Origin: Halorientalis litorea
GTDB taxonomy: Archaea > Halobacteriota > Halobacteria > Halobacteriales > Haloarculaceae
Length of the DNA stretch: 64,000 bases
Reading direction: 5' to 3'
NCBI RefSeq assembly: GCF_023028225.1
Contig: NZ_CP095482.1
Span: 1,612,001 to 1,676,000 of the forward strand
Shown: positions 45,970-55,141 of the stretch, one piece after another
How positions within the stretch are numbered: position 1 is the first letter of the stretch
Layout of the letters: the number at the start of each line of letters is the position of its first letter
Notes under the pieces: model-generated
What the model saw: the letters and a program-made list of their open reading frames with translations, nothing else
Told to the model about the DNA's origin: nothing
Databases searched by the model: none
Program-made: the position numbers and the translations under genes

Positions 45970-46195
45970 CGGTTCTCTATACGAACCCCGACACAATAAG
46001 GGCTCTTTCAGGCGTAAACCATACCCGTACTCCCACATACCGGCAAAACGTGTGCCCTATCTCTGACGGCCACCGCCGGTCGACCCTCGGCGTGGAATCG
46101 CCATTCTCGTGGGCTGTCGCGCCAGTCTCGTGGTGTATCCCGAACACTGACCGGAAACGAACGACTCACATGCCCGGACGGCGTAGCACGGACGA

Positions 46196-46534
46196 ATGAC
46201 GACGGACGTTCACCAGTTAGACGACGGGGCGTGGATAAGCGTCAACGACTCTCGGGAAGTGAACGTCAGCGACCTGTGGCGCGTCGCCCGCCACGAGTTC
46301 TGTCCCTGCGACCTCGCGGACTTCCTCGCCGAGGGCGTCGTCGAAGTCGGCGTCGACCCGCCGGACATCGCCGCCCGCTTCGCCGGCCAGTGTATCCAGT
46401 GTGGCGAGAGTGGCGTAACCGACTGGCTCACCGTCGGCCGCGTCATCAACCCCGAGGACGGCGAATTCTACTCCGTCGTCCCCGAGAGCGTTCACGTGCC
46501 CCGGAAGCGGACGCGGCTGGCGACGCCCGAGTAG
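46196..46534 (+). CDS. cysteine-containing hypothetical protein
   Basis: A 112-residue acidic protein with two Cys pairs, CPC at about residues 36-38 and CIQC at 66-69, that could form a zinc site. The segments GAWISVNDSREVNVSDLWRV and DWLTVGRVINPEDGEFYSVV look like real haloarchaeal coding sequence. The family is unknown to me. It is followed by nitrite reductase, which has its own promoter. Confidence 0.7.
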   Translation: MTTDVHQLDDGAWISVNDSREVNVSDLWRVARHEFCPCDLADFLAEGVVEVGVDPPDIAARFAGQCIQCGESGVTDWLTVGRVINPEDGEFYSVVPESVHVPRKRTRLATPE

Positions 46535-46619
46535 CGGCAACAAGTTCTGGTATCCTGCAGAGGTGGGCAGGCTTGTCGGAGGTGATGGTAGTATATGTGT
46601 GACCCGCTAGAGAGTCGAT

Positions 46620-48383
46620 ATGCCGAGCAAGGTCGAGAACTGGAAATCGGAGGTGTACGGGAACGAAATCCGCGAGCACCTCATGCGCTTCGCCGAGGAG
46701 GGGTGGGACGCTATCCCCGACGACGAACACGACGCGTGGTTCGAGCGGTTCAAGTGGTGGGGCCTGTACCACCAGCGGTCCGGCCAAGAGAGCTACTTCA
46801 TGATGCGTATCGGGACGCCCAACGGCGTCCTCGAACCGGGCCAACTGGAAGTCGTCGGCGAGGTGGCAAAGGAGTACGCCACCGGTCCCGCCGAGAACCC
46901 CGAGTTCGGCGGCGCGTACTGTGACTGGACGACCCGCCAGTCGATTCAACTCCACTGGATAAAACTGGAGGACGTGCCGGACATCTTCGAGAAACTGGAG
47001 GAACACGGTCTCTCGACCCAGCAAGCCTGTGGTGACTCGTGGCGCAACATCGTCGGCTGTCCCGTCGCCGGGAAGGACGAACACGAACACATCGACGCGT
47101 GGCCCGTCGCCGAGGAACTCCACGAGACGTTCAAGGGCAACGACGACTACGCCAACCTCCCCCGGAAGTGGAAGGTCAGCGTCACCGGCTGTGACCAGGG
47201 CTGTGGGCAGGGCGACATCAACGACCTCGCCTTCGAACCCGCCGAGAAGGACGGCGAACTCGGCTTCAACGTCCGGGTCGGCGGCGGCCTCTCCCGGAAG
47301 GAGGCCCGCTTCGCCCGCGACATCGACGTGTGGGTGCCCCCGGAGCAGGCCAGCGACGTGGCCGCCGGGATGTCCGCGCTGTTCCGCGAGTACGGTGACC
47401 GCGAGGACCGCTTCAACGCCCGCATCAAGTTCCTCGTGGACGAGTGGGGTCCCGAGAAGATGCGCCGCGTCCTGCAGGAGGAGTTCGTCGACTTCGAACT
47501 CCCGACCGCTGGCGAGGACATGCGCGAGGACTACACTTACAACGCCGGCCGCACCGACGAACACGGCGACCACGTCGGCGTCCACGAGCAACCCGACGGC
47601 AACTACTACGTCGGCCTCGACGTCCTCGTCGGCCGGATGGGTGCCGACGACACGCTGGAACTTGCCAACCTCGCCGACGAGTACGGCTCCGGCGAGGTCC
47701 GCCTGACTCAACGCCAGAACATCATCGTCACGGACGTGCCCGAGGAGAACCTCGACGCGTTCCTCGACGAACCCCTACTCGAAGACTACTCGCCGGACCC
47801 GCACCCGTTCATGCGTGGCTCTATCGCCTGTACGGGCACGGAGTTCTGTTCGCTCTCCATCACCGAGACCAAGAACCGACAGGTCCGCTACGCCCGTTGG
47901 CTGAAGGACAACGTCGAGTTGCCCGCCGGCGTCGAGGACTTCCACATCCACCTCTCGGGCTGTACCGCCTCGTGTGCCCAGCCCCAGATTGCGGACATCT
48001 CCCTGCGGGGGATGAAGACCCGCAAGGACGGCGACCCAGTCGAGGCGTTCGACATCGGCCTCGGCGGTGGCCTCGGGGAGAACCCCCGATTCGCCGACTG
48101 GGTGGAGATGCGCGTCGCCGCCGACGAGGTACCCGGCTACATCGAGAACCTGCTCGCGGCCTTCGAGGACGAACGCGCGGACGGGCAGTCGTTCCGGGAG
48201 TTCGTCGCGGCCCGCGACGAGGAGGAGTTACAGGCCCTCGCCGACCCCGAGGAGACCAGCTACGAGGACCCGTACATGCACAACACGAAGATGACGTGGT
48301 ACCCCTACGCCGACGAGGACGACATGGGTGCCTCGCCCGCGCCGACGGACGGAGCCGGCGAACCGATTCCGTCCGACGACTGA
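46620..48383 (+). CDS. nirA: assimilatory ferredoxin-nitrite reductase (sulfite reductase superfamily)
   Basis: The 587-residue protein has two ferredoxin-like half-domains and two sirohaem/4Fe-4S domains. The metal ligands are present: CTGTEFC (C-x5-C) and SGCTASC (C-x3-C) in the C-terminal half. It reduces nitrite to ammonia with ferredoxin; sulfite reduction is a possible alternative in this superfamily. A GTATATGTG box at 46591 lies 28 nt before the ATG, so the mRNA is probably leaderless. No nitrate reductase or transporter is adjacent. Confidence 0.85.
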   Translation: MPSKVENWKSEVYGNEIREHLMRFAEEGWDAIPDDEHDAWFERFKWWGLYHQRSGQESYFMMRIGTPNGVLEPGQLEVVGEVAKEYATGPAENPEFGGAYCDWTTRQSIQLHWIKLEDVPDIFEKLEEHGLSTQQACGDSWRNIVGCPVAGKDEHEHIDAWPVAEELHETFKGNDDYANLPRKWKVSVTGCDQGCGQGDINDLAFEPAEKDGELGFNVRVGGGLSRKEARFARDIDVWVPPEQASDVAAGMSALFREYGDREDRFNARIKFLVDEWGPEKMRRVLQEEFVDFELPTAGEDMREDYTYNAGRTDEHGDHVGVHEQPDGNYYVGLDVLVGRMGADDTLELANLADEYGSGEVRLTQRQNIIVTDVPEENLDAFLDEPLLEDYSPDPHPFMRGSIACTGTEFCSLSITETKNRQVRYARWLKDNVELPAGVEDFHIHLSGCTASCAQPQIADISLRGMKTRKDGDPVEAFDIGLGGGLGENPRFADWVEMRVAADEVPGYIENLLAAFEDERADGQSFREFVAARDEEELQALADPEETSYEDPYMHNTKMTWYPYADEDDMGASPAPTDGAGEPIPSDD

Positions 48384-48435
48384 CGGCCACGCTTCACTGC
48401 GGCGGATTTCCTCGCTCGCGCTGCTTACGCGGATG

Positions 48436-48690
48436 TCAGTGTTCGGTACGGAGAAACGAGATACCACGGCAGTCAGAAACAACAGTCGTCTCTCGGTTGC
48501 CTCGGTCGAGTGGGGCTTCGATATTACCGGTGACCGCTTCCAGTAGGTCAGTGACAGTCACCAGTCCAATGACCACGCTGTCTTCGATGACGAGTGCCAT
48601 CTCTCGTCGTTCTGTCTGGAACTGCTCGATCGCATCTGAAAATTCCACAGTTCGACCGGTTGTCGGGGGTGGCGTAACCGCTACTTTCGA
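48436..48690 (-). pseudogene. CBS-domain fragment of a CNNM/TlyC-type protein
   Basis: The minus strand reads TPPPTTGRTVEFSDAIEQFQ, TERREMALVIEDSVV and GLVTVTDLLEAVTGNIEAPL, the second CBS domain of hemolysin C/CNNM-type membrane proteins, then drifts into unrelated residues. The DUF21 membrane domain, the first CBS and the CorC domain are missing. It begins 2 nt after the stop of the small membrane gene, so the break lies near 48690. Confidence 0.55.
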
Positions 48691-48691
48691 C

Positions 48692-48871
48692 TCAAGACGC
48701 CACCCACCGAAGTACTGTCATACAAGCACCGAGGCCGAAAAAGAGGATTACAAACGACTGCAAGGAGAGGAAATCGGTTACGCCGACCAACTCGGTGATT
48801 CCGAGCCCGAGAACCCCTACCAACAGCAGACCGGCCACTTGGCTGATTTTTCGCTCGAGCGTCTTCCCCAT
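48692..48871 (-). CDS. small two-helix membrane protein (59 aa)
   Basis: A 59-residue protein begins MGKTLERKISQVAGLLLVGV and has two hydrophobic helices (AGLLLVGVLGLGITELVGV and FVILFFGLGACMTVL) with a charged start. ATG 48871 is preferred to codons upstream, whose peptide looks non-coding. Function unknown. Confidence 0.55.
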   Translation of the reverse strand: MGKTLERKISQVAGLLLVGVLGLGITELVGVTDFLSLQSFVILFFGLGACMTVLRWVAS

Positions 48872-49491
48872 ACCAACCTGTACAGGCAAACACCGCAAAA
48901 CGGCACCGATATGTTACCACGTGTAGCGGCCAGAGCGTATCCGACACGGAGGATGGCCCGCCAGGGCTATTGCACCGTTTCACAGAGGGAAGCATACGCG
49001 CTCTGTTGACCAGTTCAGCCCCTCTTGGACATGCCGAGAGCTAGCGCGAGACACGCTGTCCATCTCGGACGCCCGTTTCGACGGTTACAGACACTGACGA
49101 AATCAGAGTGCAAGGTTCGACGGTGCTATGCGACGCTCAGAGTTTCTCACAGTGAATCAGTGCACGTCTTACTATACCGGCCCGCTGCATAGACAGATGC
49201 ATGTCTCCGCAGGTTGAACCGCGCAGAGTCAGAGAATCCCCGGCTCTCAGCGATAGGATTCACACAGAAGAGAACACTTCACAGCGGAACAACCTGCCAC
49301 GGCCCGCACTAGCTTCTGTACTAAAATTCGTCGCGCTGCTCATTACCTATGTTACTGCTCTCACTGTCCTCGGCATTTGTCGGGCCGGTCGTCGATTCTT
49401 GTCCCGTATCGCGCCGTAACCGGTTGCACATGTCTCTCTCGAACGATAGAAAAAGGTGGGTTGTAAGGGCCATCCGCCCCAACCGTGGTGT
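48872..49491. other. spacer without a recognised gene
   Basis: About 600 bases of somewhat lower GC. A 72-codon frame at 49201-49419 has one hydrophobic stretch but lacks coding bias and a family; I do not accept it. No RNA or repeat is evident. Confidence 0.4.
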
Positions 49492-49773
49492 ATGGTCGAC
49501 CGAATCATGACGGTCAACGCGTACACAACCTTCGACCTGCTCGACGGCCGCGTCGAGGGCCACGGCTTCGAGGAGGACGCGATGGCCGTCCTCAACGTCT
49601 CGGCACCGCGCAAGGACCCCGACCACGTCACACTCCAGTTGGAGATGGACAACACGCAACTCTCGGCGGTGACGCCCCACGCCGACGAGGTGACGCTCTC
49701 GGCGGCACAGGCACGCGAACTCGCCGCGGAGTTGGAGGAGTACGCCCAGCAGGTCGAGGACGCACAGGAGTAG
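49492..49773 (+). CDS. DUF6360 family protein
   Basis: A 93-residue acidic protein, MVDRIMTVNAYTTFDLLDGR..., whose FEEDAMAVLNVSAPRKDPDH and QARELAAELEEYAQQV match the haloarchaeal DUF6360 family of unknown function. ATG 49507 (MTVNAYTT) is an alternative start. It is conserved as a single gene. Confidence 0.82.
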   Translation: MVDRIMTVNAYTTFDLLDGRVEGHGFEEDAMAVLNVSAPRKDPDHVTLQLEMDNTQLSAVTPHADEVTLSAAQARELAAELEEYAQQVEDAQE

Positions 49774-49876
49774 CACCGCCGGCATCGGCTGTGTTTCTGA
49801 CACGGAAACTCGGCACGACGTTTTATTGGACGCGTCGGCGAACTGCCCGACGGACGCACTGCCGTCCGGTCTCACT

Positions 49877-50581
49877 ATGGAATTCGAGTTCACTCACCGA
49901 CCGTCGTACACGCATTTAGTCGTCGAACTCGCCGCCGGCGAGACGATTCTGGCCGAACCCGGGGCGATGGTCAGCCACTCTCCGTCCGTCTCGATTGCGA
50001 CCACGTCCAGTCGCGACGGCCTGTTGAGTTCCGCGAAGTCGATGCTCGGCGGCGAGTCGATGTTCGCGAACGAGTTCACCGCCGAGGGCGAACCCGGCAC
50101 CGTGACGCTCTCGCCGCCGACGCCCGGCGACGTCCAGCACCACGAACTCGCCGACGAGACGCTCTACGCCGTCGACGGCGCGTTCCTCGCGTCGGACCCG
50201 GCCATCGACATCGACGCCGAGTTCGGCGGCCTGAAGTCGATGCTTGCGGGTGCGAGCATCACGCCGCTGGCACTGAAGGGGCGCGGCAGCGTCTTCGTCG
50301 AGGCGTTCGGCGGTATCGAGCGTGTCGAACTCGACCACGGCGAATCCTACGTCGTCGACAACGAACACGTCGTCGCGTGGGAGGGCGGCGTCGAGTTCGA
50401 CGCGCGTCGCGTCGGCGGACTCAAGTCGACCCTCCTCAGCGGTGAGGGCCTCGTGATGGAGTTCACTGGCCCCGGAACGGTGTGGTACCAGACCCGCGGA
50501 CTCGACACGTTCGCGGAGACGATAGCCGACGTGATTCCCGGCTCGGGTGACGGCGACGGTGACGTGGACGTGGAGTTCTGA
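49877..50581 (+). CDS. AIM24/TIGR00266 family protein
   Basis: A 234-residue beta-rich protein with the family pattern of a Trp-RNA-binding-attenuator-like fold: MEFEFTHRPSYTHLVVELAA, AEPGAMVSHSPSV, GLKSMLAGASI, GRGSVFVEAFGGIERVEL and WYQTRGLDTFAE. Its function is unknown; relatives include mitochondrial Aim24. The frame is open upstream to 49826 but the ATG at 49877 gives the conserved start. Confidence 0.87.
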   Translation: MEFEFTHRPSYTHLVVELAAGETILAEPGAMVSHSPSVSIATTSSRDGLLSSAKSMLGGESMFANEFTAEGEPGTVTLSPPTPGDVQHHELADETLYAVDGAFLASDPAIDIDAEFGGLKSMLAGASITPLALKGRGSVFVEAFGGIERVELDHGESYVVDNEHVVAWEGGVEFDARRVGGLKSTLLSGEGLVMEFTGPGTVWYQTRGLDTFAETIADVIPGSGDGDGDVDVEF

Positions 50582-50650
50582 CCGCTCGCACCCGAGTACC
50601 CAACTAGCACGGGAGACGGTATATGTGGCTTGGAACCGTATCTCACAGCC

Positions 50651-50953
50651 ATGCCTCCGGGAAACCCGGCGTCGCGCGAACTCGGGTTCTGCCCCTGCTG
50701 TGGCTACCGGACCCTCCCGGCGGACCAACCGGGGTCCTACGAGGTCTGTCCGGTCTGTGACTGGATAGACGACCCGGTCCAGTTCCACAACACGGGGTAC
50801 GTCAGCGACACCAACCACGTGTCGCTGTCCGATGCCCGGCGGAACTTCGAGCGACACGGTGCCTGCGTCCCCGCCGCCGCCGAGGACACCCGACACCCCC
50901 GCCACGACGAGGTTCGCGACCCGAACTGGCCGTACGAGGACGCCGACGGGTAG
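50651..50953 (+). CDS. CPCC family cysteine-rich protein
   Basis: A 100-residue protein with CPCCGYRTL and CPVCDWIDD, the zinc-binding pairs that define the CPCC family, followed by the conserved Asp/Asn segment (DARRNFERHGACVP). A GGTATATGTGG box at 50618 places the start site at the ATG 50651 rather than at 50630. Role unknown. Confidence 0.85.
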   Translation: MPPGNPASRELGFCPCCGYRTLPADQPGSYEVCPVCDWIDDPVQFHNTGYVSDTNHVSLSDARRNFERHGACVPAAAEDTRHPRHDEVRDPNWPYEDADG

Positions 50954-51068
50954 CCCGCTCCCGCCGAAATCCACACGAGAGACCTGACCGTCTGAGGTCC
51001 GTGCCGGGCCCGACCCGACGTTCGGCTTCGCCGGTGGCTTTCTGTAGCTGGCCGCTCTACGTCAGTCC

Positions 51069-52049
51069 ATGACAGACGGGACGTGGACGGCCGACGACGT
51101 ACCCAATCTCGACGGTCGGACTGTCGTAGTGACCGGCGCGAACAGCGGCCTCGGTCTCGCGGGCGCGCGCGTCCTCGCCCGGCACGGCGCGGCCGTCGTG
51201 CTGGCCTGCCGGAGCGTCGACCGGGGGGCGGCCGCGGCCGAGGACATCAGGCGGTCGGTCCCGGACGCCACGCTCGACGTGCGGGAACTCGACCTCGGTG
51301 ACGGTGCCTCCATCGCGGCCTTCGCCGAGGGGTTCACCGACGAGTACGACGAGTTGCACGTCCTCTGTAACAACGCGGGCGTGATGGCCCTGCCGTACGG
51401 CGAGACGGCCGACGGGTTCGAGCGGCAGATGGGCGTCAACCACCTCGGTCACTTCGCGCTGACCGGCCACCTGCTCGACGTGCTGTGTGCCACGCCGGGT
51501 GAGAGCCGCGTCGTCACCCAGTCCAGTGGCCTCCACGAGCGCGGCGCGTTCCCGGACCTGACCGACGAGGATGCCGCGTCCTTGCTCCACGCGGAGGCCG
51601 CGTACGACAAGTGGGACGCCTACGGACGGAGCAAGCTCGCGAACCTCCTCTTTGCCTTCGAGTTGGACCGGCGACTCGCGGCGGCGGGCGAGGACGAGGT
51701 GGTCAGCCTCGGCTGTCACCCCGGCTACGCCGACACGGGCCTCCAGCGACGCGGCCCCGAACAGGCCGGGTCGACGCTCCGGTTGCTGATGATGAAGGTG
51801 GCCAACGCCGTCGTCGCACAGGACGCCGAGACGGGCACGCTCCCGATGTGCTACGCCGCGACAGCCGACGGCATCGAGGGCGGCGAGTACGTCGGTCCCG
51901 GCGGGTTCATGCAGATGCGGGGCTACCCGGAGCGACAGACGCCGAGCAGTCGTGCCCGTGACGAGGAACTGGCCCGCCGCGTCTGGACCGCCTCCGAGGA
52001 ACTGACCGGCGTTTCCTTCGACCTCCGGCCGACGACGACGGCCGACTGA
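51069..52049 (+). CDS. SDR oxidoreductase (retinol-dehydrogenase-like)
   Basis: The 326-residue protein has cofactor loop TGANSGLG (about residues 18-25), CRS at the end of beta 2 (NADP preference), NNAGVM and the catalytic YGRSK. Length and the C-terminal GFMQMRGYPERQ segment match the retinol dehydrogenase/protochlorophyllide-reductase-like group common in haloarchaea. Substrate unknown. Confidence 0.88.
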   Translation: MTDGTWTADDVPNLDGRTVVVTGANSGLGLAGARVLARHGAAVVLACRSVDRGAAAAEDIRRSVPDATLDVRELDLGDGASIAAFAEGFTDEYDELHVLCNNAGVMALPYGETADGFERQMGVNHLGHFALTGHLLDVLCATPGESRVVTQSSGLHERGAFPDLTDEDAASLLHAEAAYDKWDAYGRSKLANLLFAFELDRRLAAAGEDEVVSLGCHPGYADTGLQRRGPEQAGSTLRLLMMKVANAVVAQDAETGTLPMCYAATADGIEGGEYVGPGGFMQMRGYPERQTPSSRARDEELARRVWTASEELTGVSFDLRPTTTAD

Positions 52050-52149
52050 GCGGCCGCCCCGTATCGGACTGTGACAGCCCCCTCCGCCCGGCGGTCGGCA
52101 TCTCACAGCCCCCGGAACGATATATGTGAGCCGACCGTACTCAGTTGCC

Positions 52150-52737
52150 ATGGCGACTGTCACAATCGTCGGCGGCGGCCCCGCCGGACTGAGCGCGGCA
52201 CTGTTCACTGCTAAGAACGGCCTCGAAACGACCGTCTTCGACACCGACGGGACGTGGATGCACAAGGCACACCTGTTCAACTACCCCGGTATCGGGTCGG
52301 TCGACGGCAGCGCGTACATGGCGACGCTCAGACAGCAGGCCGACGACTTCGGCGTCGAACGTCACCAGGGCACCGAGGTCACCGGCGTCGACGGTGACGG
52401 CGACGGCTTCACCGTCGCGACCGAGGACGACGACTACGACGCCGACTACGTCGTCCTCGCGACCGGTGCCAACCGTGACCTCGCCGAGAGTCTCGGCTGT
52501 GACCACACCGACGAGGGAACCGTCGACGTCGGCGTTTCCATGGAGACGAGCGTCGCAGACGCCTACGCCACCGGCGCGATGGTCCGCGCCGAGGAGTGGC
52601 AGGCAGTCATCTCCGCGGGCGACGGTGCCGCCGCTGCCCTCAACATACTCACGAAGGAAAAGGGGGAACACTTCCACGACTTCGACACGCCAGCGACGGC
52701 GGACGAGGTGTTCGGCGGGTTGGTCGAGGACGAGTGA
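52150..52737 (+). CDS. small FAD-dependent oxidoreductase (thioredoxin-reductase-like)
   Basis: A 195-residue protein with FAD motif GGGPAGLSAALFTAKNG and a C-terminal ATGAMVRAEEWQAVISAGDG segment equivalent to the second FAD-binding motif of thioredoxin reductase. The NADPH domain and CxxC centre are absent, which is normal for this short haloarchaeal group. GATATATG at 52119-52126 sets the start at ATG 52150. It lies next to a glutaredoxin and a CoA-disulfide-reductase-like gene, suggesting a thiol redox group. Confidence 0.85.
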   Translation: MATVTIVGGGPAGLSAALFTAKNGLETTVFDTDGTWMHKAHLFNYPGIGSVDGSAYMATLRQQADDFGVERHQGTEVTGVDGDGDGFTVATEDDDYDADYVVLATGANRDLAESLGCDHTDEGTVDVGVSMETSVADAYATGAMVRAEEWQAVISAGDGAAAALNILTKEKGEHFHDFDTPATADEVFGGLVEDE

Positions 52738-52767
52738 CGGGCCGGCGGACGCGGCGCGTCCGGCCGC

Positions 52768-53034
52768 TCACGCCGTGAGTGTCCGGCGCAACTCGCCGGC
52801 GTCGACGCGGTACTTGAACTTCGGCGTCCCGTCCACGAACACGTACGGAACGCGCTCGCCGTACTCCTCGCGCAGGCCCGCCTCGTCCACGTCGACGACG
52901 TCGACGGACACGTCGGCGTCGAGTTCGTCGGCGACGCTCCGCACGGTGTCGAGTGCCTCCGCACAGAGGTGGCAGTTCTCCCGGGAGTAGACGGTGACCG
53001 TCGGCACGGCCGACACTCGGGCCGCTGGCGGCAT
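52768..53034 (-). CDS. glutaredoxin family protein
   Basis: An 88-residue thioredoxin-fold protein with redox site CHLC (Cys21, Cys24) in VTVYSRENCHLC, the cis-Pro region ERVPYVFVDG and C-terminal DAGELRRTLTA. GTG 53007 would shorten it by nine residues and match the family start better; both are possible. It follows the FAD oxidoreductase gene in the same direction and may be its partner. Confidence 0.85.
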   Translation of the reverse strand: MPPAARVSAVPTVTVYSRENCHLCAEALDTVRSVADELDADVSVDVVDVDEAGLREEYGERVPYVFVDGTPKFKYRVDAGELRRTLTA

Positions 53035-53045
53035 TAATCTCGCGT

Positions 53046-54473
53046 TCACAACCGGCCGTTCAGCACCTTCGCCGCGACGAGAATCGGGTCCCACACTGGG
53101 CTGAACGGCGGCGCGTACGCGAGGTCGGTCCGCTCCAACTCCCCGACCGTCATGTCGGCTTCGAGGGCCGTCGCCACGGTGTCGATGCGGACGGCCGCCC
53201 GGTCGGTGCCGGCGATGGTCCCGCCGAGGAGCTTTCCGGTGCCTTCGTCGGCAACGAGTGTCACCGTCGTCTCGGCCGCACCGGGGTAGTAACCCGACCG
53301 CGAGCGCGTCTCGATGGTCTCGCTCACTGGCTCGAACCCGGCGTCGCTGGCTTCCTCGGGGAGCAGTCCCGACCGCCCACACTCCATCTCGAAGGTCTTG
53401 ACGACGGCCGTGCCGGCGATGTGGCCGACCGGTTCCGGGTCGCCCGCGACGGTCTGGCCGATGGCTCGCCCCGCCCGGTTGGCCGTGAGGCCGAGCGGCA
53501 CCCACGCCTGCTCGCCGCTGACGGTGTGGGTGTCCTCGGCGCAGTCGCCGGCGGCGTAGACGCCCTCGACGTTCGTCCGGCCGTACTCGTCGACGGCCAC
53601 CGCACCGGACTCGCCGAGTTCGACGCCGGTCCCCGAGAGCAACTCGGTGTTCGGCCGGATGCCGACGCCGACGATGGCGAGGCCCACATCGAGTTCCGAC
53701 CCGTCGTAACACTCCAGACTCTCGACACGGCCCTCCTCGTCCCCGCGCAGACGAGCCACTTCCTCGTTCAGGTGGAGCGTCACGCCCTGTTCGCGGAGGT
53801 GGTCCTCGACTACCTCGGCGACGGCCTCGCCGAACGGCCCGAGGACGTGTGCCGACCGCTGGAAGACGTGGACGTCGAGTCCCCAGTCGGCGAGGGCTTC
53901 GGCCATCTCGACGCCGACGTACCCGCCGCCGACGATGGCCGCCGTCTCCGGCGGGGTCATCGCGCCGTATCGCTCGACGCGCTCGCGGTCCACGAACGCC
54001 TCGCCGCCCACGTCGGCGAGCGCGTCCACGTCGGGGTCGAGCAGGTACGCCCGGATGGCCGCCGCGTCGTCGAGGCCGTGGACCGGGAACGTGCCGCCGA
54101 GGTCGGCCCCCTCGATGGGGGCGGTGACGGCACGTCCACCGGTCGCCACGAGCAGGTCGCCGTACGGCTGTTCGAAGGTGCCGTCGGGTCCGTCGACGGT
54201 GACGGTTTGTGCGTCGGTATCGACGCCGGTCACCTCGTGACCTCGTCGGAGGTCGATGTCACGCTCGGCGACGTCTTCGGGCGTCAGCGACAGGAGGTCT
54301 GCCAGCGTGTCGACCTCCCCCTTGACGAAGTACGGTTCGCCACAGTGCGCGTAGGACACCCACTGACCCTTCTCGAAGACCACGACGTCGCGGTCCGGGT
54401 CTTCGCGTTTGCACTTGCTTGCGGCACTCAACCCGGCGGCGTCGCCGCCGACGACCACGAAGGGGGCACTCAT
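53046..54473 (-). CDS. FAD-dependent oxidoreductase, CoA-disulfide reductase/NADH oxidase type
   Basis: The 475-residue enzyme has FAD motif GGDAAGLSAASK, a single catalytic Cys44 in SYAHCGEPYF, NAD(P)H motif GGGYVGVEMAEAL, and AAGDCAED. It resembles CoA-disulfide reductases and NADH oxidases, which use one cysteine and bound CoA. The exact thiol is unknown. ATG 54473 gives MSAPFVVVGG; upstream frame is rejected. It ends 11 nt before the glutaredoxin start. Confidence 0.9.
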   Translation of the reverse strand: MSAPFVVVGGDAAGLSAASKCKREDPDRDVVVFEKGQWVSYAHCGEPYFVKGEVDTLADLLSLTPEDVAERDIDLRRGHEVTGVDTDAQTVTVDGPDGTFEQPYGDLLVATGGRAVTAPIEGADLGGTFPVHGLDDAAAIRAYLLDPDVDALADVGGEAFVDRERVERYGAMTPPETAAIVGGGYVGVEMAEALADWGLDVHVFQRSAHVLGPFGEAVAEVVEDHLREQGVTLHLNEEVARLRGDEEGRVESLECYDGSELDVGLAIVGVGIRPNTELLSGTGVELGESGAVAVDEYGRTNVEGVYAAGDCAEDTHTVSGEQAWVPLGLTANRAGRAIGQTVAGDPEPVGHIAGTAVVKTFEMECGRSGLLPEEASDAGFEPVSETIETRSRSGYYPGAAETTVTLVADEGTGKLLGGTIAGTDRAAVRIDTVATALEADMTVGELERTDLAYAPPFSPVWDPILVAAKVLNGRL

Positions 54474-54613
54474 GTCCACACCGTCGCCGCCCTCCCATGT
54501 AGTTCCTCTGTGAGTTCCGGGTAACCACACCGCGCCCGAGCGGCCCGCACCACGGAACATCGTAATAGGCAACAGTCCGTCGGCCGAAGCGTCACGTAGA
54601 CGCCACGCCGCTC

Positions 54614-55069
54614 ATGACTTCCCCGAGCCCAGTCACCATCGCCTACGAGTACGAGCGGCCGCGGTTCGAGTACACCGTCAGCGTCGACGGTGACCGGCGG
54701 ACGGTCGAGGCGAACTACTGTGCCCGCCGCGACGGCCAACTGGCGTTCGTGGAGGTCACCGACATCGCCGCGACCGGTGGGAGCGTGGGAGTGCAACGAA
54801 CCGTCGTCTTCGAGTGTCCGGCCGACGCCGCGGAGATAGTGACGACGGAACGGGTCTGTACCGACGTCTGGGACGTCCAAATCATCAGGTCGCCGTCCTT
54901 GCTCGAACGCCTGCTCCCGTGGCGGTGGCCCCCGGACACCGACCAGTCACCGTTCCACGATATCGCCGACGGCGAGCAGTTGGTCCACCCCGACGCCGAC
55001 GACCTCTCTTCGTACGCGGGTGAAGTCCTCCACAGTCTCGACGCGGCCCCCGCGAACGGCACGCAGTGA
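54614..55069 (+). CDS. hypothetical protein with mixed alpha/beta pattern
   Basis: A 151-residue protein, MTSPSPVTIAYEYERPRFEY..., with GC-rich third positions and acidic bias. The first 90 residues look like beta strands; the rest is helical with a Trp-rich turn (LLPWRWPPDTDQSPF). No family is recognised, and there is no membrane segment. Confidence 0.6.
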   Translation: MTSPSPVTIAYEYERPRFEYTVSVDGDRRTVEANYCARRDGQLAFVEVTDIAATGGSVGVQRTVVFECPADAAEIVTTERVCTDVWDVQIIRSPSLLERLLPWRWPPDTDQSPFHDIADGEQLVHPDADDLSSYAGEVLHSLDAAPANGTQ

Positions 55070-55141
55070 GACGGCCGCCGCTCCGGCAGACAAAAAACAC
55101 TTGCTCCCCGCGACATACGAGCCAACGAGAACTGCAACTGG

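Noticed and set aside
49201-49419. 72-codon ORF with a hydrophobic stretch
   Set aside because: Codon third positions are not GC-rich like real genes here, and no family or promoter support exists.
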